64,000 nt of DNA from Lachnospiraceae bacterium. Its GTDB lineage: Bacteria; Bacillota; Clostridia; Lachnospirales; Lachnospiraceae. The stretch is taken from positions 124,001 to 188,000 of the forward strand of contig JAFTXG010000031.1 in the NCBI GenBank assembly GCA_017461725.1, given 5' to 3'. Under the pieces are notes generated by a model. The model ran no database searches. It had not been told where the DNA came from and worked only from the letters and a program-made list of their open reading frames with translations. This document shows, piece after piece, positions 53,561 through 62,245 of this stretch. Each line of letters starts with the position of its first letter. Position 1 is the first letter of the stretch. The position numbers and the translations under genes are program-made.

Positions 53561-55375
53561 ATGAGCAGCGAACAAAAAATTTTGATTCCGAGACCGGAGC
53601 ACCCCCGTCCCCAGTTTTTCCGCGACAGCTGGAGAAACTTAAACGGCACGTGGGATTTTGACTATGACTTCGGCGATTCCAAGAAGGAGCAGGGCTGGGC
53701 AGATAAATATGATTATCCCCACGAGATCCTGGTGCCCTTCTGCCCGGAGAGTAAGCTTTCCGGCATTGGCTACACCGACTATATGAATGCGGTGTGGTAT
53801 CACCGCAGTGTGAATATCTCTGCGGAGGAGCTTTCCGGCCGTGTGCTGATCCATTTCGGCGCTGTGGATTACAAGTGCGAGGTGTTTGTAAATGGAAAAT
53901 CCGCCGGCGTACACATCGGAGGATACACCTCCTTTGCATTTGATATCACAGAGCTTCTGGTGGAGGGCGAGAACCATCTGGTGGTGTACGCATCCGACCA
54001 TGTGAAGTCCCACAAGCAGCCCTCCGGCAAGCAGAGCTTTGAGTATGCGTCCAAGGGATGTTATTACACCCGCACCACCGGTATCTGGCAGACTGTGTGG
54101 CTGGAGTTTGTTTCCGACACCTATCTGGCATCCATGGAGCTGATTCCCGACCCGGACAATGCCTGCGCCCACATTAAGGTGTTTACGAACAAGCCGGCTT
54201 CCGGATTGACACTCAAGGCTGAGGCTGAGCTGGAGGGAGTATCTGTCGGTGCTGCGACGGTATCCGGCAGCGGCACCTGCACCATGTTTACCCTTTCTCT
54301 GTCCGTGAAAAAGCTGTGGGAGATCGGTTCCCCCGCGCTCTACGATCTGCAGCTGAGTCTGACCGACGGTGAGACCGTGATCGACACGGTGTCCTCCTAC
54401 TTTGGTCTGCGCACCATCGAGCTTTCCGGCGGAGCTATTCTGCTGAACCATAAACCGGTATTCCAGAGACTGGTGCTGGATCAGGGCTTCTATCCAGACG
54501 GCATTTATACGGCGCCCACCGAGGAGGCGCTGAAGCGCGACATCGAGCTGTCCATGGCCTTGGGCTTCAACGGAGCCAGACTGCACGAGAAGGTATTTGA
54601 GGAGCGTTTCCTCTACTGGGCAGACAAGCTGGGCTATATCGTGTGGGGCGAGTACCCCAACTGGGGAATAGACATTTCCGAGGCAGACGCGCTCTGCACC
54701 TACCTGCCTGAGTGGCTGGAGTCGGTGAAGCGTGATTTCAATCATCCGTCCATCGTTGGCTGGTGTCCATTCAATGAGACCTGGGATTTTGAGGGCAGAC
54801 GGCAGAATAACCGCGTGCTGTCCGGCATCTACCATGTCACCAAGGCAGTTGATCCCACCAGACCGGTGATCGATACCAGCGGAAATTATCATGTGATCAC
54901 CGATATCTATGACGTGCACAACTATGAGCAGGATCCCGAGAAGTGGAAAGAGTTCAGAGCGGCAGAGAATTGGTACGATATGTACGATCAGTGCACGAAA
55001 AAGTCCAAGCACAGAGGCAGACAGCAGTACAAGGGTGAGCCCTATTTTGTCAGCGAGTACGGCGGAACCTGGTGGAATGCGGAGGCGGCAGCGGCCATCC
55101 TTGCGCAGATGAGCGATGAGCAGATCAGAAAAACCAGTTGGGGCTACGGAAAGCAGCCCCTGACCGAGAAGGAGGCCGGCACCCGCATTGCGGAACTGAC
55201 CAAGGTGCTGCTGGAGGATTCCAGAGTGTGCGCATTCTGCTACACTCAGCTGACTGACGTGGAGCAGGAGCAGAACGGTCTGTACAACTATGACCGTACC
55301 CCCAAGTTCTCCGAGGAAGTGTATAAGATTATCCGCGAGGGATTTATGTGGCCTGCGGCGATCGAGGAGAAATAA
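53561..55375 (+). CDS. GH2 family beta-glycosidase
   Basis: Retaining glycosidase of 604 residues with GH2 architecture: jelly-roll domain with RPQFFRDSWRNLNGTWDF, an Ig-like domain, then the TIM barrel. The acid/base is about E406 in WCPFNETWDF and the nucleophile about E499 in FVSEYGGTWW. No signal peptide is seen. The ATG at 53561 follows CCCAAGGAGG. It is shorter than the first GH2 and lacks its hydrophilic insertions, so the two are diverged paralogues. The divergent AraC gene is the likely regulator. Substrate (galactoside, glucuronide or mannoside) open. Confidence 0.9.
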   Translation: MSSEQKILIPRPEHPRPQFFRDSWRNLNGTWDFDYDFGDSKKEQGWADKYDYPHEILVPFCPESKLSGIGYTDYMNAVWYHRSVNISAEELSGRVLIHFGAVDYKCEVFVNGKSAGVHIGGYTSFAFDITELLVEGENHLVVYASDHVKSHKQPSGKQSFEYASKGCYYTRTTGIWQTVWLEFVSDTYLASMELIPDPDNACAHIKVFTNKPASGLTLKAEAELEGVSVGAATVSGSGTCTMFTLSLSVKKLWEIGSPALYDLQLSLTDGETVIDTVSSYFGLRTIELSGGAILLNHKPVFQRLVLDQGFYPDGIYTAPTEEALKRDIELSMALGFNGARLHEKVFEERFLYWADKLGYIVWGEYPNWGIDISEADALCTYLPEWLESVKRDFNHPSIVGWCPFNETWDFEGRRQNNRVLSGIYHVTKAVDPTRPVIDTSGNYHVITDIYDVHNYEQDPEKWKEFRAAENWYDMYDQCTKKSKHRGRQQYKGEPYFVSEYGGTWWNAEAAAAILAQMSDEQIRKTSWGYGKQPLTEKEAGTRIAELTKVLLEDSRVCAFCYTQLTDVEQEQNGLYNYDRTPKFSEEVYKIIREGFMWPAAIEEK

Positions 55376-55429
55376 TCGGGCATACAATTGACAGAAGTGA
55401 TAGGGAATGGTAGTAAAGTGATATGAAAT

Positions 55430-55479
55430 AAACTCCCCTGGAGAGACCGGTTGCAGATCGGTTTCTCTGAGGGGAGTTT
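55430..55479. terminator. Bidirectional terminator between GH2 and isomerase genes
   Basis: AAACTCCCCT/AGGGGAGTTT outer stem with an inner GAGA-CCGGT/CGGT-TTCTC stem. It is followed by GTTTTG on the plus strand and, on the minus strand, by TATTTCAT. Confidence 0.8.
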
Positions 55480-55543
55480 GTTTTGTCGATGTACAAGGTT
55501 ATCCATCGATGGGAAAATGATCAATACAAGGCAGATAGTTTAA

Positions 55544-56509
55544 TCAGAAGAACGACTTCAGTGCCGTCTTCTGCATATCCAGATACCGCTTATGCTGCTC
55601 ACTGTTGTCGGTGATGAATTCGAAGGTGACATACTCCGGATCGATCCGGCGGATCAGCTCGTCCACGCCCTCACAGGTGAACGGTTCGTGCTTGTCCGCC
55701 GCGAAGGCGTGCATGAACGCCTGAAAGCTGCGCTCGCCGTAATCCTTCTTCATCACCGGGGGATGGGCCATGGTCTGCTCGCAGTACTCGCCGGTCAGGG
55801 ATTGATTCAGGTGGATGCCGCGGATATGTCGGCAGAGGTCGCCGTGCGCTTCCAGCATGCGGTTGATGTAAGCCACGCCTGCTTCCTGAGTGCGGATGGA
55901 GGTGTCCGTGTGGAACAGGTGACCGGTGTCCAGCATGATCCCCTTGTTGGGGTAGTGGATGCCGTCCAGCAAACGTCTGGTCATCTCCGGATCAGTGAAG
56001 CTCAGTCCGGGCTGCCACAGGTTTTCCAGAAGCAGGGCGATGGAGCCGTCCTCCTCAGCAAAAAGCTCGTTGAGCATATCGCAGGCGGCGTCGATGACCT
56101 CCTCGTCGGTGTGATGGTACTTCCAGGTGAATGACTCCTCGATGAAGCAGTCGGACACATGATAAACGACATACTGGGCATTGTATTGTTTGGCGATCCT
56201 CAGGTTCTCACAGAAGGGCCGGAGGATCGATTCTTTTCCTATGCCTCCGCATATCTTCACACATTCTTCTACAGAACCGTATTCCTTCGTCAGCCAGTAT
56301 TCATCGCTGTTCCAGCGGTCCAGCCAGGCGTAGGGGCAGTTCATGTGGAGGCCGATGACGCGCTCCTTGGGGATAATATTCCGCACATCCTCGCCGAAAT
56401 ACATCAGCTCCACGCCGTCAAAGCCCTCCATCAGGGAGAGCAGAGAATTGCGGTCGGGAAAACGGTCGAGGTCTTCGTTGCTGGTGGTTAAATTAAATGT
56501 AAACTTCAT
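55544..56509 (-). CDS. Sugar phosphate isomerase/epimerase-like TIM-barrel protein
   Basis: Protein of about 321 residues of the xylose-isomerase-like fold. Metal-ligand candidates are the Glu in LLLENLWQP, the Asp and His in IMLDTGHLF, and the His in RGIHLNQS, with a C-terminal VTFEFIT Glu. The ATG at 56509 (MKFTFNLTTSNED) follows AAGAGAG; an upstream start at 56569 is less likely. It is the third intact family member in the window and shares only the core motifs with the other two. It lies between convergent GH2 and divergent ABC transporter genes. Substrate unknown. Confidence 0.78.
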   Translation of the reverse strand: MKFTFNLTTSNEDLDRFPDRNSLLSLMEGFDGVELMYFGEDVRNIIPKERVIGLHMNCPYAWLDRWNSDEYWLTKEYGSVEECVKICGGIGKESILRPFCENLRIAKQYNAQYVVYHVSDCFIEESFTWKYHHTDEEVIDAACDMLNELFAEEDGSIALLLENLWQPGLSFTDPEMTRRLLDGIHYPNKGIMLDTGHLFHTDTSIRTQEAGVAYINRMLEAHGDLCRHIRGIHLNQSLTGEYCEQTMAHPPVMKKDYGERSFQAFMHAFAADKHEPFTCEGVDELIRRIDPEYVTFEFITDNSEQHKRYLDMQKTALKSFF

Positions 56510-56761
56510 GTGAGATACTCTCTTTCTAAGGGGGGAAACATTGTAGGCCGCTGAACCGTTGGGCGGCAACTTCGCTTTTCATTGATTAGCGGAGGAACCG
56601 GCAGAAAAAACGAAAGGAAAACCCTCTCAGCCCGCCGGCACTTAGCGAATCCGAACTGCCAAGTGATGGATGAGCTTAGTGTCCGCTGCGAGGATGAGTG
56701 GAGCGGGAGCGTGTTTTTCGGGTTTGTTTCTGCCAGGGGCTCCGCGTATCAGATAAAATCA

Positions 56762-56781
56762 GGGCCGCCCTTCGGCGGCCC
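56762..56781 (-). terminator. Terminator of the btuFCD operon
   Basis: GGGCCGCC-CTTC-GGCGGCCC perfect 8-bp stem; on the minus strand it is followed by TGATTTTATC. The other 250 bases between 56510 and 56760 hold no gene I recognise. Confidence 0.75.
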
Positions 56782-56789
56782 ATCAATCC

Positions 56790-57551
56790 CTAGGTCCACT
56801 GCGAGAGCATCTCCCTCATCCACGCATACACGTCCATGGAGTACGCGCTTTCGAGATTGCCCTGGGAGAACACGCTGTCCATGTCACCGAAGGACACGGT
56901 CTTTCCCCTGTTCAGCAGCAGTGCCGAGGTGCCGTAAGCTTTGGCGAGGCTCAGATCATGCACCACGGAGATCACGGCGCGGCCCTCGCCCTTCAGCCAC
57001 TCATTGACCAGCGCGAACACCTGCTTCTGGTAGACCAGATCCAGGTGGTTGGTGGGCTCGTCCAGGATCAGCACCTTCGGATTCTGGGCGAACAGCTGGG
57101 CCAGAAAGGTGCGCTGCAGCTCGCCGCCGGAGAGGGTCAGCACCGACTGATTCACAATGGGAGTCAGCCCGGTGATCTCCAGCGCCTCCTCCACGAGACG
57201 TTCCTCATCATTGCTTTTTTTTGCGAAGATGCCGGGCGCGTGGGAATAGCGGCCCAGACGGACCACCTCAGCCACGGTGAAGGAGTAACCCACATGGTGA
57301 TTTTGTGCCAGAATACCGATCTGTTTTGCTAAATCTACCGGCTTATATTTCTTTACATCCTGTCCCAGATAGCGGATGGTGCCGGTGTAATCGGCACCCT
57401 GAGAGATGGCGTTTACAATAGTGGATTTTCCGGCACCGTTGGGGCCGATGATCATCAGCCACTGCCCCTCGTCCACGGTAAAACTCACGCGGTCCACGAT
57501 GGTTTTGTCTCCGTAGCGGACGGAGAGGCCGTTTATATCAAGAAGTGTCAT
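56790..57551 (-). CDS. btuD: Corrinoid ABC transporter ATP-binding protein
   Basis: ATPase of 253 residues. Walker A is IIGPNGAGKST, the signature TLSGGELQRTF, Walker B VLILDEPTNHLD and the switch His in SVVHDLSLA. This is the FecE/BtuD type. It overlaps the permease gene by four bases. The shared cobalamin riboswitch upstream of the operon assigns the substrate as a corrinoid rather than a siderophore. Confidence 0.92.
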   Translation of the reverse strand: MTLLDINGLSVRYGDKTIVDRVSFTVDEGQWLMIIGPNGAGKSTIVNAISQGADYTGTIRYLGQDVKKYKPVDLAKQIGILAQNHHVGYSFTVAEVVRLGRYSHAPGIFAKKSNDEERLVEEALEITGLTPIVNQSVLTLSGGELQRTFLAQLFAQNPKVLILDEPTNHLDLVYQKQVFALVNEWLKGEGRAVISVVHDLSLAKAYGTSALLLNRGKTVSFGDMDSVFSQGNLESAYSMDVYAWMREMLSQWT

Positions 57552-58591
57552 CCTTGTCCCCTCCTTGACTGATAGAAAATGTAGATAAACAGCAATGCGC
57601 CCACAAACGAGGTGACAACGCCGATGGGAAGCTCAAGCGGGTTTAACAGGGTGCGGGCGATCAAGTCAGCCAGCATCAAAAATGTGGCGCCGCAGAATGA
57701 GGATGCCGGCAGCAGACGCTTGTGGTTGGGGCCGAAGATCATGCGCACGATATGGGGAGTCACCAGACCCACGAAACCGATGGTGCCGCCGATGGAGACA
57801 CACACGCCGATCAGTGCGGACACGCAGATCAGAATGGTCAGGCGGACGCGCTTCACATTGACGCCGATGTGGCGGGCATTGTCCTCGCCGATGGCGAAGG
57901 CATTGAGCTCGCGGGCGTGGCAGGCAATGACCGTGCCGAAGATCAGCAGTGCCGCAGCCAGCAGAATGGCGTTGTTATAGTCGCTTCCGGCCAGGGAACC
58001 CATGGTCCAGAAGGTAATATTCTTCACTTTTTCACCGGCGAAGGTGGTCACCAGTGAGATGATGCTGGACATAAACATGGAGAAGATCACGCCGATCAGG
58101 ATGATGGTGTTGGTGGCCAGCGAGTAGTCCAGCTTGTAGGCCAGAGACAGAATGATCAGCAAAGAGCCGAAGGCAAAGGCGATGGCCATGACCATGGTGC
58201 CGGAGAACGGCAGCGACGGGATGGTGATGCCGAAGGCGATGGCCAGAACTGCACCGAGGGATGCGCCCGAGGATACGCCCAGGGTGGAACCGTCGGCCAG
58301 TGGGTTTTTCAGAAGTCCCTGCATGGCGGCACCGCTGATGGAGAGGGCCGCGCCGGTCAGCGCGACGCAGAGCACCCGAGGCAGTCTCACCGATAAAATG
58401 ATAGCGGTGTAAGAGCTGCTTTCCACAGCCTGCCGGGTGAGCGCCTTCCAGATCACGGAGGCGGTCTCCGTGAAGGGAATATTTACGCTGCCCACGCAGA
58501 CGCAGAGGATCAGGGTGAGGATCAGGATGAAGTTAAAGAGGAGGTAGGCGAGGGCATTAAACCCCTCGCCGTTATTTCTTTGGTTAAACAT
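57548..58591 (-). CDS. btuC: Corrinoid ABC transporter permease
   Basis: FecCD-family permease of 347 residues with about ten hydrophobic helices. LSVRLPRVLCVALTGAALSI and GAAMQGLLKNPLADGSTLGVSSGA are typical. It forms a dimer and pairs with the ATPase. It lies between btuF and btuD on the same strand, with a gap of about 100 bases after btuF. Confidence 0.92.
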   Translation of the reverse strand: MFNQRNNGEGFNALAYLLFNFILILTLILCVCVGSVNIPFTETASVIWKALTRQAVESSSYTAIILSVRLPRVLCVALTGAALSISGAAMQGLLKNPLADGSTLGVSSGASLGAVLAIAFGITIPSLPFSGTMVMAIAFAFGSLLIILSLAYKLDYSLATNTIILIGVIFSMFMSSIISLVTTFAGEKVKNITFWTMGSLAGSDYNNAILLAAALLIFGTVIACHARELNAFAIGEDNARHIGVNVKRVRLTILICVSALIGVCVSIGGTIGFVGLVTPHIVRMIFGPNHKRLLPASSFCGATFLMLADLIARTLLNPLELPIGVVTSFVGALLFIYIFYQSRRGQG

Positions 58592-58695
58592 CTCAGTACT
58601 CCAACGTGTTGCAGATGAAATTATTTATGGGCTATATTCGCGTCAACCTTGAACCAGCGATAACTGAAATCATGGTGGTTGACCATAAAACAAAA

Positions 58696-59727
58696 TTACT
58701 TGGCTTCGTACACAAAATCGTACATCATCTGTGCGCCGTCCGCCAGTCTGGGTGCGGGGCGGGACAGCTCATTGTTCTGAAGGTTCAGGATAGCGCTGTT
58801 CTTCACCGCGGTCACATTCTCCCAGCCGGTGCGGCCCAGGATCTCCTCGACGGGGGTGGGACCCTCGCCGAAGTACATAGAGATGGTCACGATATAGTCG
58901 GGATCGCGGGTCAGTACCTGCTCCTCAGAGACAGCGCCCCAGCCGTCAACATCTGCAAAGATATTGGTCAGGCCCAGCATTTCTGCAATCTCATTCATGA
59001 AGGTATTGTTTCCGGCCGCCCACAGGCCGTACTCCAGAGGGGAAACCTCAAAGTAGACGGTCTTTTCTTCACCGGTGTTTGCGGATACCTTTGCGGCCAG
59101 ATCGTCGAAGGTGGTCTTCATGTTATCAATGATCGCCTGTGCCTCGGCATCCTTACCCATCAGAGCGCCGATCAGGGAGATGGCCTCGTAGGTGCCCTCG
59201 ATATCCTGTGCGTTGGAGACAACCACCTGAATGCCGGCCTTTTCCAGAGATTCCACCTGCTCTTTGCTCTGGGCCATGGTGCTCATCAGCAGGACCTGGG
59301 GCTGCAGGGCGATGACCTGCTCCAGATTCATTTCGTAGCCGGACTCCACGGAGGGAACATCAAACACCTCGGCGGGATAATCGCAGTACTCACCGCGGCC
59401 AACCAGAGTGTCGCCTGCTCCGATGGCATATAGGATCTCGCAGTCGGAAGCGGTCAGTGCAACCACGCGGGTAGCGGGCTCGGTCAGCGTAATCTCACGG
59501 CCCATCATATCGGTGACGATGATGCCTGCAGGAGCATCGGTTGGAGCATCGGTTGGAGGATTTGTCGGAGCGTCAGTGGGAGCATCGGTCTGGGCATCAG
59601 CATCGGCGGGAGCCTCAGTGGTTTCGGGGGACCTGGTCTCGGAACCGGAGACTGTGCATCCGGTGAGAAGGCTCATGGTCATGGCAGCAGCCAGGACAAG
59701 TGCAAGGAATTTCTGGAAAAGCTTCAT
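58696..59727 (-). CDS. btuF: Corrinoid-binding lipoprotein of the ABC transporter
   Basis: Substrate-binding lipoprotein of 343 residues. The signal peptide ends in SLLTGC (lipidated C24). A linker of about 45 residues rich in Thr, Asp, Ala and Pro follows, with TDAP repeats. The two lobes of the class III binding fold contain RVVALTASDCEILYAIGAGD and VESGYEMNLEQVIALQPQVL. The ATG at 59727 follows AAAGGAGAATTACC. The riboswitch upstream indicates cobalamin or a related corrinoid. The tether probably spans the cell wall. Confidence 0.9.
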   Translation of the reverse strand: MKLFQKFLALVLAAAMTMSLLTGCTVSGSETRSPETTEAPADADAQTDAPTDAPTNPPTDAPTDAPAGIIVTDMMGREITLTEPATRVVALTASDCEILYAIGAGDTLVGRGEYCDYPAEVFDVPSVESGYEMNLEQVIALQPQVLLMSTMAQSKEQVESLEKAGIQVVVSNAQDIEGTYEAISLIGALMGKDAEAQAIIDNMKTTFDDLAAKVSANTGEEKTVYFEVSPLEYGLWAAGNNTFMNEIAEMLGLTNIFADVDGWGAVSEEQVLTRDPDYIVTISMYFGEGPTPVEEILGRTGWENVTAVKNSAILNLQNNELSRPAPRLADGAQMMYDFVYEAK

Positions 59728-59876
59728 GGTAATTCTCCTTTCGGTGCCGTTCGACGGCAAGCAAATTTTCGTGCCGGGTATCTGCAAGTGCACAGGAAAA
59801 CATATGACTGCGACCTGACCGGCGGTTTCTGCAAGTGAACAGCAAAGGAGGAGCCTATAAATATAAATAAAGAAAG

Positions 59877-59899
59877 GCCCCTACTCTTGCGAGAGGAGC
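59877..59899 (-). terminator. Expression-platform terminator of the cobalamin riboswitch
   Basis: On the minus strand GCTCCTCT-CGCA-AGAGTAGGGGC forms a stem with one bulge, followed by CTTTCTTTATTT, about 60 bases downstream of the aptamer and before btuF. A ligand-dependent terminator is the usual mode of action. Confidence 0.6.
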
Positions 59900-59954
59900 A
59901 CAAAAACGCGATGTAAGCACCGCACAGCCAAACCCCACCCCAGGAGCAACTTTA

Positions 59955-60095
59955 ATATGTAAACAGGTCTCCCGGCTTGGCTTCATCCTACTGGGACACC
60001 TTCCCGCCTCAAGGCAGTGGCTTCAACGTCCGTTCGTCAGCTTCACGGTTACTGGGATAGCTCGGAACTCTCATCCGTATTCCCTCGGTATCGGG
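59955..60095 (-). ncRNA. Cobalamin riboswitch
   Basis: Read on the minus strand the region carries GGGAATACGG, then GTGAAGCTGACG, the B12 box GAAGCCACTGCC (complement of 60013-60024), GGGAAGGTGTCCCAGTAGGATGAAGCC and GGGAGACCTG, the standard order of the cobalamin aptamer. Adenosylcobalamin binding should reduce expression of btuFCD. Edges are approximate. Confidence 0.9.
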
Positions 60096-60193
60096 CGATA
60101 CCGGCGCATCGCTGCGCAAATACATACGCTATTCATTTGTAAAAATACTATAGCAAATGGAGGAGAAGTTGTCAACAAAAATACAGGTAGTGA

Positions 60194-60229
60194 TTGACCA
60201 CGGGGGGAATATCTATTAAAATATATTCC
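60194..60229 (+). promoter_or_regulatory. Promoter of blaI-blaR1 with inverted repeat
   Basis: TTGACC (60194-60199) and TAAAAT (60217-60222) with a 17-base spacer. GGAATAT (60206-60212) and ATATTCC (60223-60229) form an inverted repeat centred on the -10, a plausible BlaI operator. Confidence 0.6.
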
Positions 60230-60269
60230 GGTAGAGTTCAAAATGCCGGGTTTGATGAGGTGAATAATT

Positions 60270-60647
60270 ATGGAAGAGAAACATTTATCCGAATGTGAAG
60301 AGTTGGTGTTGAGGACGATTTGGAGCTGTGATGAGGCACTGACCATGCAGGAAATTGCCGAGAAGGTAAATCAGCTGTATAAACGAAACTGGTCGTCGAA
60401 GACGGTGTCTGTTTTTCTGCATCGTATCGTGCAGAAGGGATATTTGACAGCAAAGAGAAAGGGCCGCGTATTCTATTATTATCCGCTGGTGGACGAGGCA
60501 GAGTATCGGCAGCAGGCGATCTCCAAATGTATAGAGGTCTGGTCTGACGGGCATGTGGATTCGTTCCTGGCGGCATTTGTGCAGAAAAGGCCGCTGACGG
60601 AGGAAGAGAAAATACGAATCCGAGGTATGATCGATGCAATGGAGTGA
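60270..60647 (+). CDS. BlaI/MecI/CopY-family repressor
   Basis: Winged-helix repressor of 125 residues. The N-terminal LSECEELVLRTIWSCDEALT and the recognition helix NWSSKTVSVFLHRIVQKGYL match BlaI/MecI, and the C-terminal half dimerises. In the canonical system a membrane protease cleaves it to relieve repression. GATGAGGTG precedes the ATG. It overlaps the blaR1-like gene by 14 bases. Confidence 0.9.
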   Translation: MEEKHLSECEELVLRTIWSCDEALTMQEIAEKVNQLYKRNWSSKTVSVFLHRIVQKGYLTAKRKGRVFYYYPLVDEAEYRQQAISKCIEVWSDGHVDSFLAAFVQKRPLTEEEKIRIRGMIDAME

Positions 60648-62004
60648 CTTTTGTTTTTGTGTCGTTTTGATGGACATTTTCGGCACCATCGGCAGTCTGC
60701 TGTATTTGGTGATGAAAAAATGGCTGGACAGAGCCAGTGCCAGGCTGAGACTTGTGTTGATTAAACTGATTATCTGTCTGTATATGATTCCGACGGTCTA
60801 TCCGATTCTGCGGCTTTCCCGCATCCGGTATATGAGTGGGAGTTGGGTACATATCGGGGAATTCGGACTTCGGATCCCGGATCGATGGGAGCTTGTGTTT
60901 CAGATTCTCGGTGGGCTGTGGTTTTCAGGGCTGTTGATTGGGATCGCGGTCAGCGTATATCATTATTCGCGGCTGGACCGCACGCTTCGGTGGAACCAGC
61001 CGGTGACCGGAGACGGCTGGAAACAGGCGATCGAGAAATATCTGGGGAAATATCAGCTGGCCTCAATGAAAGTCTATCAAAATGAAACAGTGCAGACAAC
61101 ACTGGTGACCGGGCTGTTCCGCCCGATGATTATTGTGCCGCTGCGTGATTATTCCCGGAAACAGATGAGTATGATGATGGAGCACGAGGCCTGGCATGTG
61201 CGCAGGCGGGATCTGCTCTGGAAAAAGCTGGCACTGTTTGTTTCCTGGCTCCACTGGTTCAATCCGTTGGTGTATTGGCTGAGGGAGATTCTGACGCTGG
61301 AGCAGGAGATTGTGTGTGATATTTCGGTGTGTGATATCAATCCGGAATATACTGCGAAGGAATATTGCCAGTTTCTGTATGATGTGGAAGTGAAGGAAGT
61401 GGACCGGATGTTTGCGGTGACCCTGATCGAGACTGGTTTGTCGCTGGAGCAGCGGATCATGGAGATGGTGAAGCGAAACAAGGTGGTCAGGATGAACCGG
61501 AGGAGGATTTGGGCCTGCGGTCTGGTTTTTGTAATCACCGCAGCGATACCTACGGTCGCACTGGCGAACGGTGTGGTTTATATCGATGAGACACTGAGGG
61601 AGACCGGTGAAATGCTGATCGAGGAGGAGCCCTTGGAACCGGCAGCTTTTCTGCGGGAACTTGATGACGGCTCTGTCGCGGAGGTTTGCGCCGAGCCGAC
61701 GAAGGATATAACGGCAAAGGTAGTGGTGGTTGAGATCACTGTCGGAGCGAATAGCCGGTATCTGTACCCGGAGTGTGAGCTGGCCGAGGGAGATTATGTG
61801 ACGATCTCCGTTTGCTGTGATGATACCGAGGCTTTGTTCCGGATCGGTATAAAAAACTCGGACACAGGAGAGATGATGTATATCGAAGGAAGCGATGTGC
61901 TGATGTACTCCTTTGTCGTGGAGAGTGCAGGAAGGTACAGTGCGTTTGTTCAGAATTGCGCGGAGAAGGATGCGAAGTTTGAGGGCATGGTCATGAACCC
62001 GTGA
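60634..62004 (+). CDS. BlaR1/MecR1-like M56 membrane metalloprotease
   Basis: Protein of 456 residues with several transmembrane helices. The zinc protease motif is HEAWH (H184 to H188). A helix near 290-310 then leads to an external domain of about 140 residues. That domain lacks the S-x-x-K penicillin-binding motif of BlaR1, so it senses something else. It probably cleaves the BlaI-type protein upon signal. No beta-lactamase gene is near; the target genes are unknown. It is translated from within the blaI gene end. Confidence 0.87.
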   Translation: MQWSDFCFCVVLMDIFGTIGSLLYLVMKKWLDRASARLRLVLIKLIICLYMIPTVYPILRLSRIRYMSGSWVHIGEFGLRIPDRWELVFQILGGLWFSGLLIGIAVSVYHYSRLDRTLRWNQPVTGDGWKQAIEKYLGKYQLASMKVYQNETVQTTLVTGLFRPMIIVPLRDYSRKQMSMMMEHEAWHVRRRDLLWKKLALFVSWLHWFNPLVYWLREILTLEQEIVCDISVCDINPEYTAKEYCQFLYDVEVKEVDRMFAVTLIETGLSLEQRIMEMVKRNKVVRMNRRRIWACGLVFVITAAIPTVALANGVVYIDETLRETGEMLIEEEPLEPAAFLRELDDGSVAEVCAEPTKDITAKVVVVEITVGANSRYLYPECELAEGDYVTISVCCDDTEALFRIGIKNSDTGEMMYIEGSDVLMYSFVVESAGRYSAFVQNCAEKDAKFEGMVMNP

Positions 62005-62146
62005 GAGGGTGCGAGTGTACATGGCTTAGGTGAGACGGCACCCGATGATATAATCTTAAGGAATATTCAGGCGGGATACCCTGTTTTTGCTGGATTTAGT
62101 CCGTCGTCGTCGGAAATCGGACATGCGGTATACATAATGCGGAAGA

Positions 62147-62184
62147 ACACCGCCGGCGGGGAGCTGTTTCCCGGCCGGCGGTGT
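62147..62184 (+). terminator. Terminator after the BlaR1-like gene
   Basis: ACACCGCCGGC/GCCGGCGGTGT 11-bp stem with extra GGGA/TCCC pairing at its top, then GTGTTTA. Convergent with the glycosyltransferase gene. Confidence 0.7.
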
Positions 62185-62245
62185 GTGTTTATGGAGTATA
62201 TGATTGGCAGAAAAATAAAATCCTGTGGATGAAATCGCAGTGAAC

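Noticed and set aside
53639-55387. 582-residue antisense open frame opposite the second GH2 gene
   Set aside because: It is a shadow of GC-rich codon positions: no ribosome site, no family motif, and the plus-strand GH2 has intact catalytic residues.
60270-62004. Beta-lactam resistance regulators blaI/blaR1 in the strict sense
   Set aside because: No penicillin-binding sensor domain and no beta-lactamase or PBP2a gene is near; only the regulator/protease architecture is shared.
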